From the NCBI RefSeq assembly GCF_022179125.1, contig NZ_BPQG01000042.1, positions 1-40,661 on the forward strand: a DNA stretch of 40,661 nucleotides. The letters run 5' to 3'. Shown here piece by piece: positions 23,855 to 31,613 of the stretch; the first letter of the stretch is position 1, and every line of letters begins with the position of its first letter. A program made the translations under genes and the position numbers. A model generated the notes under the pieces. That model was given only the letters and a program-made list of their open reading frames with translations, ran no database searches and was not told where the DNA came from. The stretch is from Methylobacterium cerastii. Lineage in GTDB: Bacteria > Pseudomonadota > Alphaproteobacteria > Rhizobiales > Beijerinckiaceae.

Positions 23855-24486
23855 AGCGTGACCTCCCTGTCGACGGCAGAGCCTCGGCGCCCTCGGTGAA
23901 AGATCAGACTAAGGTTGTTGGCCGGCATCGCGACGCGCTCGGTCAGATGCAAATCGTGCGCTCGGGCGGCTGCTACGACCGCCTCGATATCGCGGATCCC
24001 CCAGGAGGCATTCCTGGCGCGCAGGCTGTCGTCGAACGCGGCGTTGCTCGGAGCGGTGTGCGCGCCACCCTCCCGAAAAGGACCGTACAGGTAGAGCACA
24101 CCACCCTCCGCGAGCGTCGCTTCCGCACCAGCCATCAGTCCGATGGTCGCGCCCCAGGGTGCAATGTGGATCATGTTGATCGCGACGACCGCGTCCACCC
24201 GCGTCACCGGCCACCGCTGACGGATCGCGTCGATCGCCAGCGGCGACCGGATGTTCGCCAGCTCTGCGGCGCGAGCATGGGCGACGATGCTGCGACGGGC
24301 CGCTTCATCGGGATCGCTGGGCTGCCAAACGAGCGCGGGCAGCGCACGAGCGAAATGTACGGCGTGCTCGCCCGACCCGCTCGCGATCTCAAGGACGAGG
24401 CCGCTGGGCGGGAGAACGCGCATGAGGACTTCAGCGATAAAGGCGGCGTTGCGGGCCGCGGCCGGCGAGAACAAGGCATCGAGCAT
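23851..24486 (-). CDS. DUF938 (UPF0585) SAM-dependent methyltransferase-like protein
   Basis: This 211-residue protein has a class I methyltransferase fold. The SAM-binding motif LEIASGSGEHAVHFA is at about 32-46, followed by WQPSDPDE and INMIHIAPW, the DUF938 signatures. The function of this widely conserved family is not settled. The start at 24486 has AGAAG upstream. It overlaps the SDR gene start by 4 bp, so both are made from one transcript. The ending DREVTL is encoded over the SDR ribosome-binding site. Confidence 0.88.
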   Translation of the reverse strand: MLDALFSPAAARNAAFIAEVLMRVLPPSGLVLEIASGSGEHAVHFARALPALVWQPSDPDEAARRSIVAHARAAELANIRSPLAIDAIRQRWPVTRVDAVVAINMIHIAPWGATIGLMAGAEATLAEGGVLYLYGPFREGGAHTAPSNAAFDDSLRARNASWGIRDIEAVVAAARAHDLHLTERVAMPANNLSLIFHRGRRGSAVDREVTL

Positions 24487-24791
24487 AGAGCTCTTCTAAG
24501 GGCAGCCGATGCCAACCGCATGCCCTTTCGTGGCGGCAGGCCTGCTCGGAGACGATAACAGAAGTCAGAGCGTTTCAGGGTGGGTTGACGCAGTCACGGC
24601 GCCGGGTCAGACACAGGAATTAAGGTCAGTGGTCTCAATCTGACGAAGGATGACGTTGGTGATGCTTGAGTAGGGATCGGCCATGAGCCTGCCTGAGACA
24701 AAGCTGCGGTGCGGCGGTCAGGCAAATCTCCGTTCATTCATGAGCGATCTTACTGGCGGTGTCGACGGCCGGCTTCGGGAACGGCCGACAT

Positions 24792-24823
24792 GGGTGGATT
24801 TCTGCCGGTCCGCCTTCGGGCAG
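24792..24823. repeat. Dispersed intergenic repeat, copy C
   Basis: These 32 bp start GGGTGGATTT and end TTCGGGCAG; they match copy A at 11361-11392 in 30 of 32 positions, with both differences being C/T changes. The left flank (CTTCGGGAACGGCC) and right flank carry weaker resemblance. Confidence 0.65.
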
Positions 24824-25025
24824 AGCAGGCGGTATAGATGACCTTGGAAGCGCCTACCGATCCGCTAGATTTACGTAGGTTACGCAACGACCTATCCCAA
24901 CGATGCGCAGACGTCTGGTAACATCGCAGGCGTGATCGGGGCGACGATGCAGGAAGCCAGTGTCCTGCTCACCCGATTTCAGAACACGCGAGGGTGCCAG
25001 GGCAGGCGTGACCCGGTGGGACGGT

Positions 25026-25047
25026 CCATGTCGACCGGGCGACATGG
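25026..25047. promoter_or_regulatory. Perfect 8-bp dyad upstream of the YfdX gene
   Basis: CCATGTCG (25026-25033) and CGACATGG (25040-25047) form a perfect inverted repeat across six bases. It lies about 185 bp upstream of the YfdX-type start. It could be an operator or an RNA hairpin. Confidence 0.35.
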
Positions 25048-25230
25048 TTAAGGCAACGTCGGCTTTCCTGCATTACGCGAACCGCTCACCAAACCCTTAC
25101 CGCAAAATGACAGATGTTTCATGCAGCATCGTCGTCAAATCTGCCATTGTCAGGAGACTTTCAGGACCGCATGGAAGACGTCCATAGTTGGTCGCCGCCG
25201 AGTCTTAGAAAGTTCTAAGGAGATCCGATC

Positions 25231-26067
25231 ATGGCCAGGCTAAAATCACTCGCCGCTGCGCTGGCAGCTTCGACCCTGCTCGCCGGTGCGGCTGTAGCGG
25301 CAGACCAGGCGTCTCAAGCGGCACCTGTGATAAGTGCTCAGCAGAAGCAGACTGATGCCGACGTTGGGAAGCTTTCTACCGACGGGGTAGACGCCTACCG
25401 CGATGTCCACCTTGCGCGCCTGGCGATCTACGAGGCCAAACCTGACCAGGCACGGATGTTCGTGAGCCACGCGCAGTCCGCCCTAGAGAAGGCCAAGACC
25501 GACTCTACAGCTTTCATCAAGGCTGAGGCGGATTTGAAGCCGCCCGCCGGCATAGATACGGCTGCAACGATGGCTGGCAAGGACGGCACGGCCAAGGGTC
25601 AGACCGAGCCCGGCAAGCAGGCGGATGCGAGTAAGCCCGCCGCCAGCGCCTCTGCCAACTCGAAGGAGGCTGTGACGTGGCTCCCGGTCGACGCGCAGCT
25701 TGTGCTCGCGGACGATTTTGTCGCCCGCAACAAAGATCAGTCGAAAGCAGTCGATGAAGCTAACCAGCACCTAAAGCAGGGTGACAAAAAAGGCGCGGTC
25801 GACCGGCTGAAGCTTGCTGGCGTCGACGTCGATTTTACGATGGCGGTGGTGCCGCTGGGCAAGACCACGCAGGGCGTCGACAACGCCGCCAAGCTCATCG
25901 CCGACGGCAAGTACTACGAGGCCAACGCGACTCTGAAGCAGGTCGAGGATGGGGTCCGTTTCGACGTGATCGAAGCGACGGCAGTGCCAAAGGCCGACAA
26001 TACGGCGGCCACCGGCAAGCCGGAGACGGGCGCGTCAACGGGCAGCGTGGCTAAGCCCGCACACTGA
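25231..26067 (+). CDS. YfdX-family periplasmic protein
   Basis: This is a 278-residue protein. The signal peptide at about 1-23 is KSLAAALAASTLLAGAAVA, cut near AADQ. The YfdX domain follows: a first helical part with DAYRDVHLARLAIYEAKPDQARMF, an Ala/Lys/Thr-rich linker (about 110-145), then the second part with TWLPVDAQLVLADDF and DAVPLGKT-like MAVVPLGKTTQGVDNAAKLI. YfdX proteins are stress-linked in enterobacteria, and their role in alphaproteobacteria is not settled. AAGGAG lies about 9 nt upstream of the ATG. The C-terminal tail is again low-complexity (Thr/Gly/Lys). Confidence 0.88.
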   Translation: MARLKSLAAALAASTLLAGAAVAADQASQAAPVISAQQKQTDADVGKLSTDGVDAYRDVHLARLAIYEAKPDQARMFVSHAQSALEKAKTDSTAFIKAEADLKPPAGIDTAATMAGKDGTAKGQTEPGKQADASKPAASASANSKEAVTWLPVDAQLVLADDFVARNKDQSKAVDEANQHLKQGDKKGAVDRLKLAGVDVDFTMAVVPLGKTTQGVDNAAKLIADGKYYEANATLKQVEDGVRFDVIEATAVPKADNTAATGKPETGASTGSVAKPAH

Positions 26068-26115
26068 TCTCTGTTGCCTCACGCCGCCATTTAAACGTGG
26101 GGCAACTCAGCGATA

Positions 26116-26220
26116 GTGTTCAGCCTCAACGATGAGACTGGCGAGCTAGAAAGCACGACGATCTTGGGTCAATTCGGCGAGGTGCCCGACGACTTCGCGG
26201 AGAGCCTACAGGGCGGGTGA
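26116..26220 (+). CDS. Possible micro-ORF or gene remnant (34 aa)
   Basis: This is a GTG-initiated frame of 34 residues, acidic and with normal codon use for this genome, but without a convincing ribosome-binding site. It is open upstream to 26095 only. The hairpin at 26238 follows its stop by 17 bp, as a terminator would. It may be the last piece of a decayed gene. Confidence 0.2.
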   Translation: MFSLNDETGELESTTILGQFGEVPDDFAESLQGG

Positions 26221-26237
26221 GGCACCTTACGGTTCGG

Positions 26238-26266
26238 CCCCGCCGCGATCTGCTCACGCGGCGGGG
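26238..26266. terminator. Terminator-like hairpin between convergent genes
   Basis: CCCCGCCGCG (26238-26247) pairs with CGCGGCGGGG (26257-26266) over a 9-nt loop. No T-run follows on either side. It lies between YfdX (rightward) and the MucR gene (leftward), so it could end transcripts from both sides. Confidence 0.45.
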
Positions 26267-26393
26267 GAACCCCGGATCTCACCAGCTAGGCCGATACGCA
26301 GTACATGGCCCCCATGCAGGATGGCGGCGCTTGGTTAGAAGCCCGTAACCGCGACGGGTGCCGCGGTGTGCCGGAACGGGGCGCTGAACGGCC

Positions 26394-26942
26394 TCAGGCC
26401 GTCTTGGCGACCTTCTTCCGGCCGCGAGCCTTCGGGGCTGCCTCGGGCGCTTCTACAGCCTTGGGCTTCCGACCGCGGGTCTTGGGCGCCTCAGAGACCG
26501 TCTCGTCGGCTGCGGCGGCCTTGGGGGCTGCCTTGCGCAGTTGGCCGAGGCCGAGCGAGCGAGCCAACTCGGAGCGCTTGGCGGAATAGCTCGCCGCAGT
26601 CGAAGGGTAATCCGAAGGCAAACCGTAGCGCGTCCGGTAGCTCTCCATAGTCAGGCCGCTCTTAGTCAGGTGGCGCTTGAGCGTCTTGTATGGCTTACCG
26701 TCGATGAAGCTAATTAGCGCGTCCGGTGTGATCGACTTCTTGACCTGCGCCGGCGTCGGCTTCTCGGGGCCAGCGGGCTCGGCAGGCGTCGGGTTAGCAA
26801 GACCCGCAACGGCAGCATGCACGCTGGCGATCACGCCAGGCAGCTCCGACACCGGCACGTTGTTGTTCGACACGTAAGCCGAAACGAGGTCGGCAGCGAG
26901 TTCCATGAAATTGGGGGATTGAGCTTCAGCTTGTTCGTCCAC
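26394..26942 (-). CDS. Cys-less Ros/MucR-family regulator with AT-hook-like tail
   Basis: This 182-residue protein has the N-terminal MucR oligomerisation helix (NFMELAADLVSAYVSNNNV) and the Ros/MucR DNA-binding domain at about 65-135 (SFIDGKPYKTLKRHL, SYRTRYGLPSDYP, GLG). The zinc-finger cysteines are replaced (S78 where the first Cys is expected), and the second His is also lost; zinc-free members are known from Mesorhizobium. The extra tail (140-182) carries RGRKPK and RGRKK, like AT-hooks. The GTG at 26942 is preferred because GGAAGGA lies 6 nt upstream; an ATG at 26957 is the alternative. It is divergent from a second MucR gene. It is probably an H-NS-like silencer or global regulator. 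Confidence 0.88.
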   Translation of the reverse strand: MDEQAEAQSPNFMELAADLVSAYVSNNNVPVSELPGVIASVHAAVAGLANPTPAEPAGPEKPTPAQVKKSITPDALISFIDGKPYKTLKRHLTKSGLTMESYRTRYGLPSDYPSTAASYSAKRSELARSLGLGQLRKAAPKAAAADETVSEAPKTRGRKPKAVEAPEAAPKARGRKKVAKTA

Positions 26943-27355
26943 GACGGTTCCTTCCATCAAGAGGATCTATCGCTCTACGGCTTGATGCCGTTGGTCAAGC
27001 TACCTCTATGGAAAACACACCGGCGAATGCTGCAACACGGATGGAAATCTGTTGCTTCGCTTCGACATGATGCTCGATGGGGCAAAGAAAGCCCCCGACC
27101 GCTCGGGCGGCCGGGGCTCATCATGCAGCACCTGTGCGATGCTATGCGCTCGGGAGCAGTCGTCGCTGACTCCCGATGCGATGTAGAGCCAGGGCCCGTC
27201 GATGGGACGCCCCAGCTCACTCTTCCCCGAAACCAAATCCTCATAGCATGCGTACAGTTCACGGCAGGCTCGCGCGATCTTGAGCGAGTTGTGCCTTGAT
27301 CTGGATCTGCGATAGGTAGATCTCACGCCGGTAGCGTACACACAGGGCGAATGAA
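26943..27355. other. Divergent region between two MucR genes
   Basis: This 413-bp region contains a minus-strand rho-independent terminator at 27083-27118. A leftward frame from a GTG at 27326 to 27006 reads protein-like in part (RELYACYEDLVSGKSELGR) but runs through that terminator, so it is not listed as a gene. A small leftward RNA or an attenuated leader of the left MucR gene would fit. Confidence 0.45.
27083..27118 (-). terminator. Rho-independent terminator on the minus strand between the MucR genes
   Basis: Read on the minus strand, AGCCCCGGCCG pairs with CGGTCGGGGGCT (one bulge) and is followed by TTCTTTG. This is a classical GC-rich stem with a T-rich tail. It ends a leftward transcript begun upstream of 27118, about 140 bp before the left MucR start. 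Confidence 0.6.
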
Positions 27356-27793
27356 GTGACCAAAGATAACCTGGGGTTGAACCCTGATATGCTCGCAATG
27401 GCGAGCGAACTGGTAGCGGCTTACGTTTCGAACAACCGCGTGTCGGTGACTGAGCTTCCGGGCCTGATCGGAAGCGTCCACGCGGCGCTTAATGGCATCA
27501 CGAGCGGGACGGGTGTGGCAGGTACCAAAGCCCCAGCCGAGGAGATCGAGAAGCCGACCGCGGCACAGATCCGCAAGTCGATCCGGCCCGACGGTCTGGT
27601 CAGCTTCATCGACGGCAAGGCCTACAAGACGCTGAAGCGTCACCTCACGAAGCACGGGCTTGACCCGCACAGCTACCGGGCGAAGTTCGGCCTGCCAGAC
27701 GATTATCCGACGACGGCAGCCTCGTACTCAGCGGCTCGCTCCGCCCTTGCCAAGAACATCGGCTTGGGTCGTCCGGGTCGTATGGCTGCCTGA
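27356..27793 (+). CDS. Ros/MucR-family regulator lacking zinc-finger cysteines
   Basis: This 145-residue paralogue of the divergent protein has an N-terminal oligomerisation segment (DMLAMASELVAAYVSNNRV) and a DNA-binding domain at about 68-140 (SFIDGKAYKTLKRHL, SYRAKFGLPDDYP, GLG). Ser83 stands where the first Cys would be; H97 and H100 are kept. There is no AT-hook tail. The GTG at 27356 is used as start; its ribosome-binding site is weak, and ATG at 27389 is possible. MucR-type proteins often bind AT-rich T-A steps and silence acquired DNA, and there are several such AT-rich gaps in this window. Confidence 0.85.
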   Translation: MTKDNLGLNPDMLAMASELVAAYVSNNRVSVTELPGLIGSVHAALNGITSGTGVAGTKAPAEEIEKPTAAQIRKSIRPDGLVSFIDGKAYKTLKRHLTKHGLDPHSYRAKFGLPDDYPTTAASYSAARSALAKNIGLGRPGRMAA

Positions 27794-27863
27794 GCACGCC
27801 GTAGGAACCCGCCGCGATTCAGCAGCGGGCTTCGAGGGGGTAGCTTTCGGCTCTGTCGTTGCC

Positions 27864-28904
27864 TTATCCCTCTGCTTGTTGCTCGATCACACCACGCCAA
27901 CCAAGGCCGCGATAGGTTTCGTAGCCCGGAGTTTCATGGAAGGCGACGAGCCGTCCACGATCGTTCAGATAATGACCATGTTGTTGGCCTTCGGTGCGAA
28001 GCCGATACACCTCACTCAGAACCCCTTGGCCCTTTGAGCAGGCGATCACGCGGTCTTTGGCATCGAGTAGCATCACCCGGGTGCGATCTCGCTCGCTTTG
28101 TCCTAGCCGCACGCCCTCAACGATGGCACGGGCCTGCGGCTGCCAATCGAAGTGGATCGCTAAAATGCCCTGTGGCCGCCCCTCTTCACCGTGCGCGGAC
28201 CGCACGCAGGCGCAATAGGTTGCGACCTGAGCCCCGTCGAGCTGACGTTCGATACGGACATCGGCCGCTCTGAAATCATCACCGCTGCGCAGGGTGAGAG
28301 CGTCACGGAACCAGGGCTCGTTGCCGACATGCGATCCCACCACCTTGGGATACGTGTCGGGACGGCCATTGGCGAGAACACGCCCCTCGGTGTCGCAGAG
28401 CCAAAGGTCGAGATAGACCGTGTAGGCGGACAGGATGACGCCAAGGCGCTCGCTCGCGTAGGCGACGGCGGCAGCACTTGGCTCGTTCGCACATGCGATG
28501 ACGGCCGCGTCGGTCGCCCACCATCGTACGTCGCAGGTCCGCTCGTAGAGATTGCGGTCGATCAGCTCGACTGCGTTCAGGGCAAGATCCACACAACGGG
28601 TGGCCCGCGCTTCGTTCGCAAGACGATCGACAGCCTGCGTGAGATGCTCAATGCCGGTACTGAGGCTAAGCCCAAGAGACGATGCCAGTTGCTCTATTTC
28701 GGAAGATACAGCACGCACCTCCTGTGCGACGACTGAAAATCCTGCACCTTTCTCACCGGCGTGAGCAGCTTCGATGAGCGCATTGAGCGCAAGAAGCTTC
28801 ATGCGCCCGGTTATAGATTGGATCGATGTGAGGTCGGATGAAGCACTGTTCTTAAGATTCCGAGCAGAGGTACCAACGACCGCGGACAGGGATAGATTGC
28901 TCAT
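27864..28904 (-). CDS. Soluble chemotaxis-type protein: N-terminal MCP hairpin and C-terminal Cache-like sensor
   Basis: This 346-residue protein has no membrane segment. The MCP signalling hairpin tip is at about 37-70 (LLALNALIEAAHAGEKGAGFSVV..QEVR), unusually close to the N-terminus, with only short helices on either side. The C-terminal two thirds read as a Cache/PAS-like sensor (LDLWLCDTEGRVLANG, VGSHVGNEPWF, GILAIHFDWQPQA). This is the reverse of the usual sensor-then-signalling order. It may act on cytoplasmic CheA or as a non-chemotactic partner. The ATG at 28904 has GGA 8 nt upstream. It is leftward, convergent with the right MucR gene. Confidence 0.85.
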   Translation of the reverse strand: MSNLSLSAVVGTSARNLKNSASSDLTSIQSITGRMKLLALNALIEAAHAGEKGAGFSVVAQEVRAVSSEIEQLASSLGLSLSTGIEHLTQAVDRLANEARATRCVDLALNAVELIDRNLYERTCDVRWWATDAAVIACANEPSAAAVAYASERLGVILSAYTVYLDLWLCDTEGRVLANGRPDTYPKVVGSHVGNEPWFRDALTLRSGDDFRAADVRIERQLDGAQVATYCACVRSAHGEEGRPQGILAIHFDWQPQARAIVEGVRLGQSERDRTRVMLLDAKDRVIACSKGQGVLSEVYRLRTEGQQHGHYLNDRGRLVAFHETPGYETYRGLGWRGVIEQQAEG

Positions 28905-29573
28905 CAATCAATTCCAGCACAACTTACTTACAGACGGCCCTTTATCGAGCCATCTATCAATCTACTAATGCATGGATCTACATTGCTAATAAATCGTATA
29001 GATCGTTATTCGACTTAGAAATCGCTCAAAATTGGTGCAAGATCTGGCCATATACGCTCAACATTTCATCTCCTTTAAGCTCAGATCCCTTCCCATCCGT
29101 CTGATGGAACGAGCGTGTCGCGCGCCGCTTTGAGATCGTCGAGACCCTGCACAGGACCGAGATGTCCAGTATCGAGACCGATCAGGTCAACGTGAGATAC
29201 TTCGCCGCCTGATCGAACGCCGTTTTCCAAGAGTGAGGAAAGGCTTGCCATCATAGCGCGCCCTAACTGCATCTGTGAGCGGCAATCAGCGCTGAACGGA
29301 AAACGACTGTATTTTGTACGCCTGACTTTGTCTGACGATATCCGAGAAGGGTGGCTCGCTACCTGTTAGGTCTGGGCAAGGGAAACAGAAGAAGCAGACA
29401 TTTGCCAGGAAGCAAGAATTGGGCGATTCGCGTCTATATTTGTCGCTCGAACTACGCCAGCATCGTTCTGGCAGCAGACACCGCGGCGCGAACACGCGCC
29501 TTCTCGAGAACCGTAACCCAGTGGTCCCCGGGATACACTTGTCCGCCAGCGCGATCGCTCATAGCTCCTGATC
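28905..29573. other. Long intergenic region
   Basis: This 669-bp gap lies between the divergent chemotaxis-type gene and SelO. The left part (28930-29060) is AT-rich and likely carries the promoter of the chemotaxis gene. A short leftward frame at 29081-29251 is a possible gene. The rest shows nothing I can support. Confidence 0.4.
29081..29251 (-). CDS. Possible small hypothetical protein (about 56 aa)
   Basis: This short leftward frame reads MASLSSLLENGVRSGG... with a protein-like middle (VDLIGLDTGHLGPVQG). The preceding TAGGG is a poor ribosome-binding site, and the frame opens further upstream at 29272. No family is recognised. Confidence 0.28.
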   Translation of the reverse strand: MASLSSLLENGVRSGGEVSHVDLIGLDTGHLGPVQGLDDLKAARDTLVPSDGWEGI

Positions 29574-31049
29574 ATGACTGCGATCCCTTTCGACAACAGC
29601 TACGTCCGCTTGCCGGACCGCTTTTTCGCCCGCCGCGCCCCGACACCCGTCGCGGCCCCGCGCCTGATCCGCCTGAATGGCGACCTGGCGGCGATTCTTG
29701 GCATCGACGGGGTTTGGGTCGCTGGCCCCGCCGGGGTGGAGATGCTCGCCGGAAACACCGTCCCGGAAGGCGCCGATCCGATCGCAACGGCTTACGCCGG
29801 GCATCAGTTTGGCAACTTCGTGCCGCAGCTCGGCGACGGGCGCGCCGTCCTGCTCGGCGAGGTCGTCGACCGTGACGGCCACCGCCACGACATCCAGCTT
29901 AAGGGCGCGGGCCCGACCCCGTTCTCCCGCCGCGGCGACGGCCGGGCGGCGCTCGGACCAGTACTGCGCGAGTACCTCGTCAGTGAGGCCATGGCCGCGC
30001 TCGGCATCCCCACCACTCGGGCGCTGGCTGCGGTGGTTACCGGCGAGCCCGTCCTGCGCGAGACCCGGTTGCCCGGCGCGGTGCTTGCCCGGGTTGCGGC
30101 CAGCCACATCCGGGTCGGCAGCTTCCAGTACTTCGCCGCCCGGGGTGACACCGAGGCGGTGCGGGCGCTCGCCGACCACGTCCTCGCCCGGCACTATCCC
30201 GAGAAATCATCCGCGGAGCATCCCTACCGGGCGCTGCTCGCAGGTGTCGTCGCCCGCCAGGCCGACCTCGTAGCGTCCTGGCTCCTCGTGGGCTTCGTCC
30301 ACGGGGTGATGAACACCGACAACATGTCGGTGGCCGGCGAGACGATCGACTACGGCCCCTGCGCCTTCCTCGACGCCTACGACCCGCGCACACGCTTCAG
30401 CTCGATCGACGCGCACGGGCGCTACGCCTACGGCCAGCAGCCGGGCATCGCCCTGTGGAACCTGACCCGCCTGGCCGAGACCTTGCTGCCGCTGCTGGCC
30501 GAGGACGAGGCGGCGTCGGTCGAGGCCGCCGAGACGACGCTCGCCGGCTTCAGTCCGCGCTTCGAGGCAGCCTATCGCGGCGGTCTCGCGAAGAAGCTCG
30601 GGCTGTCCGGAGAAAGAGCCGGTGATGCCGCGCTCGCGGACGACCTTCTGGCGCGGATGGCGGAAAACCAAGCGGACTTCACTCTGACCTTCCGCCGCCT
30701 GTGCGACGCGGCCGAGCGACCGGATGCGGACGTCGGTGTGCGCGACCTGTTCGTCGACCCCACTGAGTTCGACGCCTGGGTCGTGCGCTGGCGGGAGCGA
30801 CTGGCCAACGAGGGACGGAACCCCGCAGCGACGGCGGCGGCGATGCGCGCGGTCAACCCGGCGTTCATCCCGCGCAACCACCACGTCGAGGCGATGATCG
30901 CGGCGGCGGTCGAGCAAGGCGATTTCGGCCCGTTCGAGGACATGTTGGCGGTGCTGGCGCGTCCCTACGATGACCAGCCCACCAACGCCCGCTACGCCGA
31001 GGCACCGGTGGGTGGCGGGGTGGGCTACCGCACGTTCTGCGGCACCTGA
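29574..31049 (+). CDS. selO: SelO-family protein adenylyltransferase (YdiU)
   Basis: This 491-residue pseudokinase-fold enzyme uses ATP in a flipped pose to AMPylate Ser/Thr/Tyr of targets, in bacteria linked to oxidative stress. Signature segments are QLGDGRA (85-91), K110 in LKGAGPTPFSRRGDGRAALG, HGVMNTDN (243-250) and DYGPC (259-263). The chain ends FCGT, in the usual position of the C-terminal Cys of bacterial SelO. Length is typical. The ATG at 29574 has no strong ribosome-binding site. It stands alone between two long gaps. Confidence 0.95.
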   Translation: MTAIPFDNSYVRLPDRFFARRAPTPVAAPRLIRLNGDLAAILGIDGVWVAGPAGVEMLAGNTVPEGADPIATAYAGHQFGNFVPQLGDGRAVLLGEVVDRDGHRHDIQLKGAGPTPFSRRGDGRAALGPVLREYLVSEAMAALGIPTTRALAAVVTGEPVLRETRLPGAVLARVAASHIRVGSFQYFAARGDTEAVRALADHVLARHYPEKSSAEHPYRALLAGVVARQADLVASWLLVGFVHGVMNTDNMSVAGETIDYGPCAFLDAYDPRTRFSSIDAHGRYAYGQQPGIALWNLTRLAETLLPLLAEDEAASVEAAETTLAGFSPRFEAAYRGGLAKKLGLSGERAGDAALADDLLARMAENQADFTLTFRRLCDAAERPDADVGVRDLFVDPTEFDAWVVRWRERLANEGRNPAATAAAMRAVNPAFIPRNHHVEAMIAAAVEQGDFGPFEDMLAVLARPYDDQPTNARYAEAPVGGGVGYRTFCGT

Positions 31050-31186
31050 ACGTCCGCCGGCCTCTGAATTATCCCACGATCATCACCCGGGCCTGTGATT
31101 CGGAAACCACCTCCGGTTGAAGCCCGGCGGGCGCTATTGCCCAAGGTAAACCGTGGCGAGCTGCGGCGCCGCTACCCACGCGCCAT

Positions 31187-31345
31187 GTGTCCGCTTGATC
31201 GAGCTTGAATGTCCGCTTCAGGGATTCGGGGTTGAAAGCCTGAACGACCGTGTCGGGTCGGAACCTGCGCGTCCGCTATACGACCGAACAGGGTGGATTT
31301 GCGACGGTCTGCTTTCGACGATCAAAGTCGAGAAACCGGACGTTC
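31187..31345. repeat. Dispersed intergenic repeat, copy D
   Basis: GTCCGCTATACGAC at 31271-31284 and GGGTGGATTT at 31291-31300 together match copy A (11341-11370) in 24 of 30 positions. Upstream it has GTGTCCGCTTG, GAATGTCCGCTTCAGGG and GTCGGGTCGG, and downstream GTCTGCTTTCGACG. This is the same mosaic of NTGTCCGCTTCGGG-like cores as in copy B. Confidence 0.6.
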
Positions 31346-31550
31346 GCATGGATAGTGATCCATATTGGCTTCGCGCCCAGATAAGTCATCCAGCGTTGCG
31401 CTGAGCATGATCGAATCATTCACGCCATTTTTGGTCGGGGGTGTTCGATTTTGGGCCCGACGGCTTTTCTGGAGGACTGCTCTCGAGCGATAAATGCACG
31501 GCGCCATGATAATATATAGATAAACAATTTTATTTGGCTGTCCCCCTAGA

Positions 31551-31568
31551 GTGTCACCCAACCGTCAT
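31551..31568 (+). promoter_or_regulatory. Pho-box-like direct repeat upstream of the phosphate transporter
   Basis: GTGTCAC-CCAA-CCGTCAT: two 7-bp units with their GTCA cores 11 bp apart, the spacing of the PhoB box (CTGTCAT-N4-CTGTCAT). Agreement is 5 of 7 and 6 of 7. It ends 45 bp before the ATG at 31614. In several alphaproteobacteria PhoB represses pit when phosphate is scarce. The match is seen; the regulation is inference. Confidence 0.5.
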
Positions 31569-31613
31569 CAACCGAATTTAATCCCGGAGATACCAAATAA
31601 ATTAAGGGTGTCT

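Larger units (their letters stand above)
24487..25230. other. Long intergenic region with repeat copy C and a dyad
   Basis: This gap is 744 bp. It holds repeat copy C (24792-24823) and a perfect dyad (25026-25047). The stretch 24610-24780 has the look of degraded coding sequence (an ATG at 24683 runs about 50 codons into the repeat), but I cannot name it. No terminator is clear. Confidence 0.4.
26068..26393. other. Intergenic region with possible micro-ORF and hairpin
   Basis: This 326-bp gap lies between the rightward YfdX gene and the leftward MucR gene. A GTG at 26116 opens 34 codons with protein-like composition (FSLNDETGELESTTILGQF) ending at 26220, possibly a gene remnant. A 10-bp-stem hairpin follows (26238-26266). 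Confidence 0.4.
31050..31613. other. Intergenic region with repeat copy D and Pho-box-like site
   Basis: This gap is 564 bp. The left part holds repeat copy D (31187-31345). The right part (31490-31550) is AT-rich and is followed by the Pho-box-like repeats just upstream of the phosphate transporter. Confidence 0.5.

Noticed and set aside
11252-31345. CRISPR array as explanation for the repeats
   Set aside because: The copies are kilobases apart, degenerate and have no regular spacers, and no cas gene is present.
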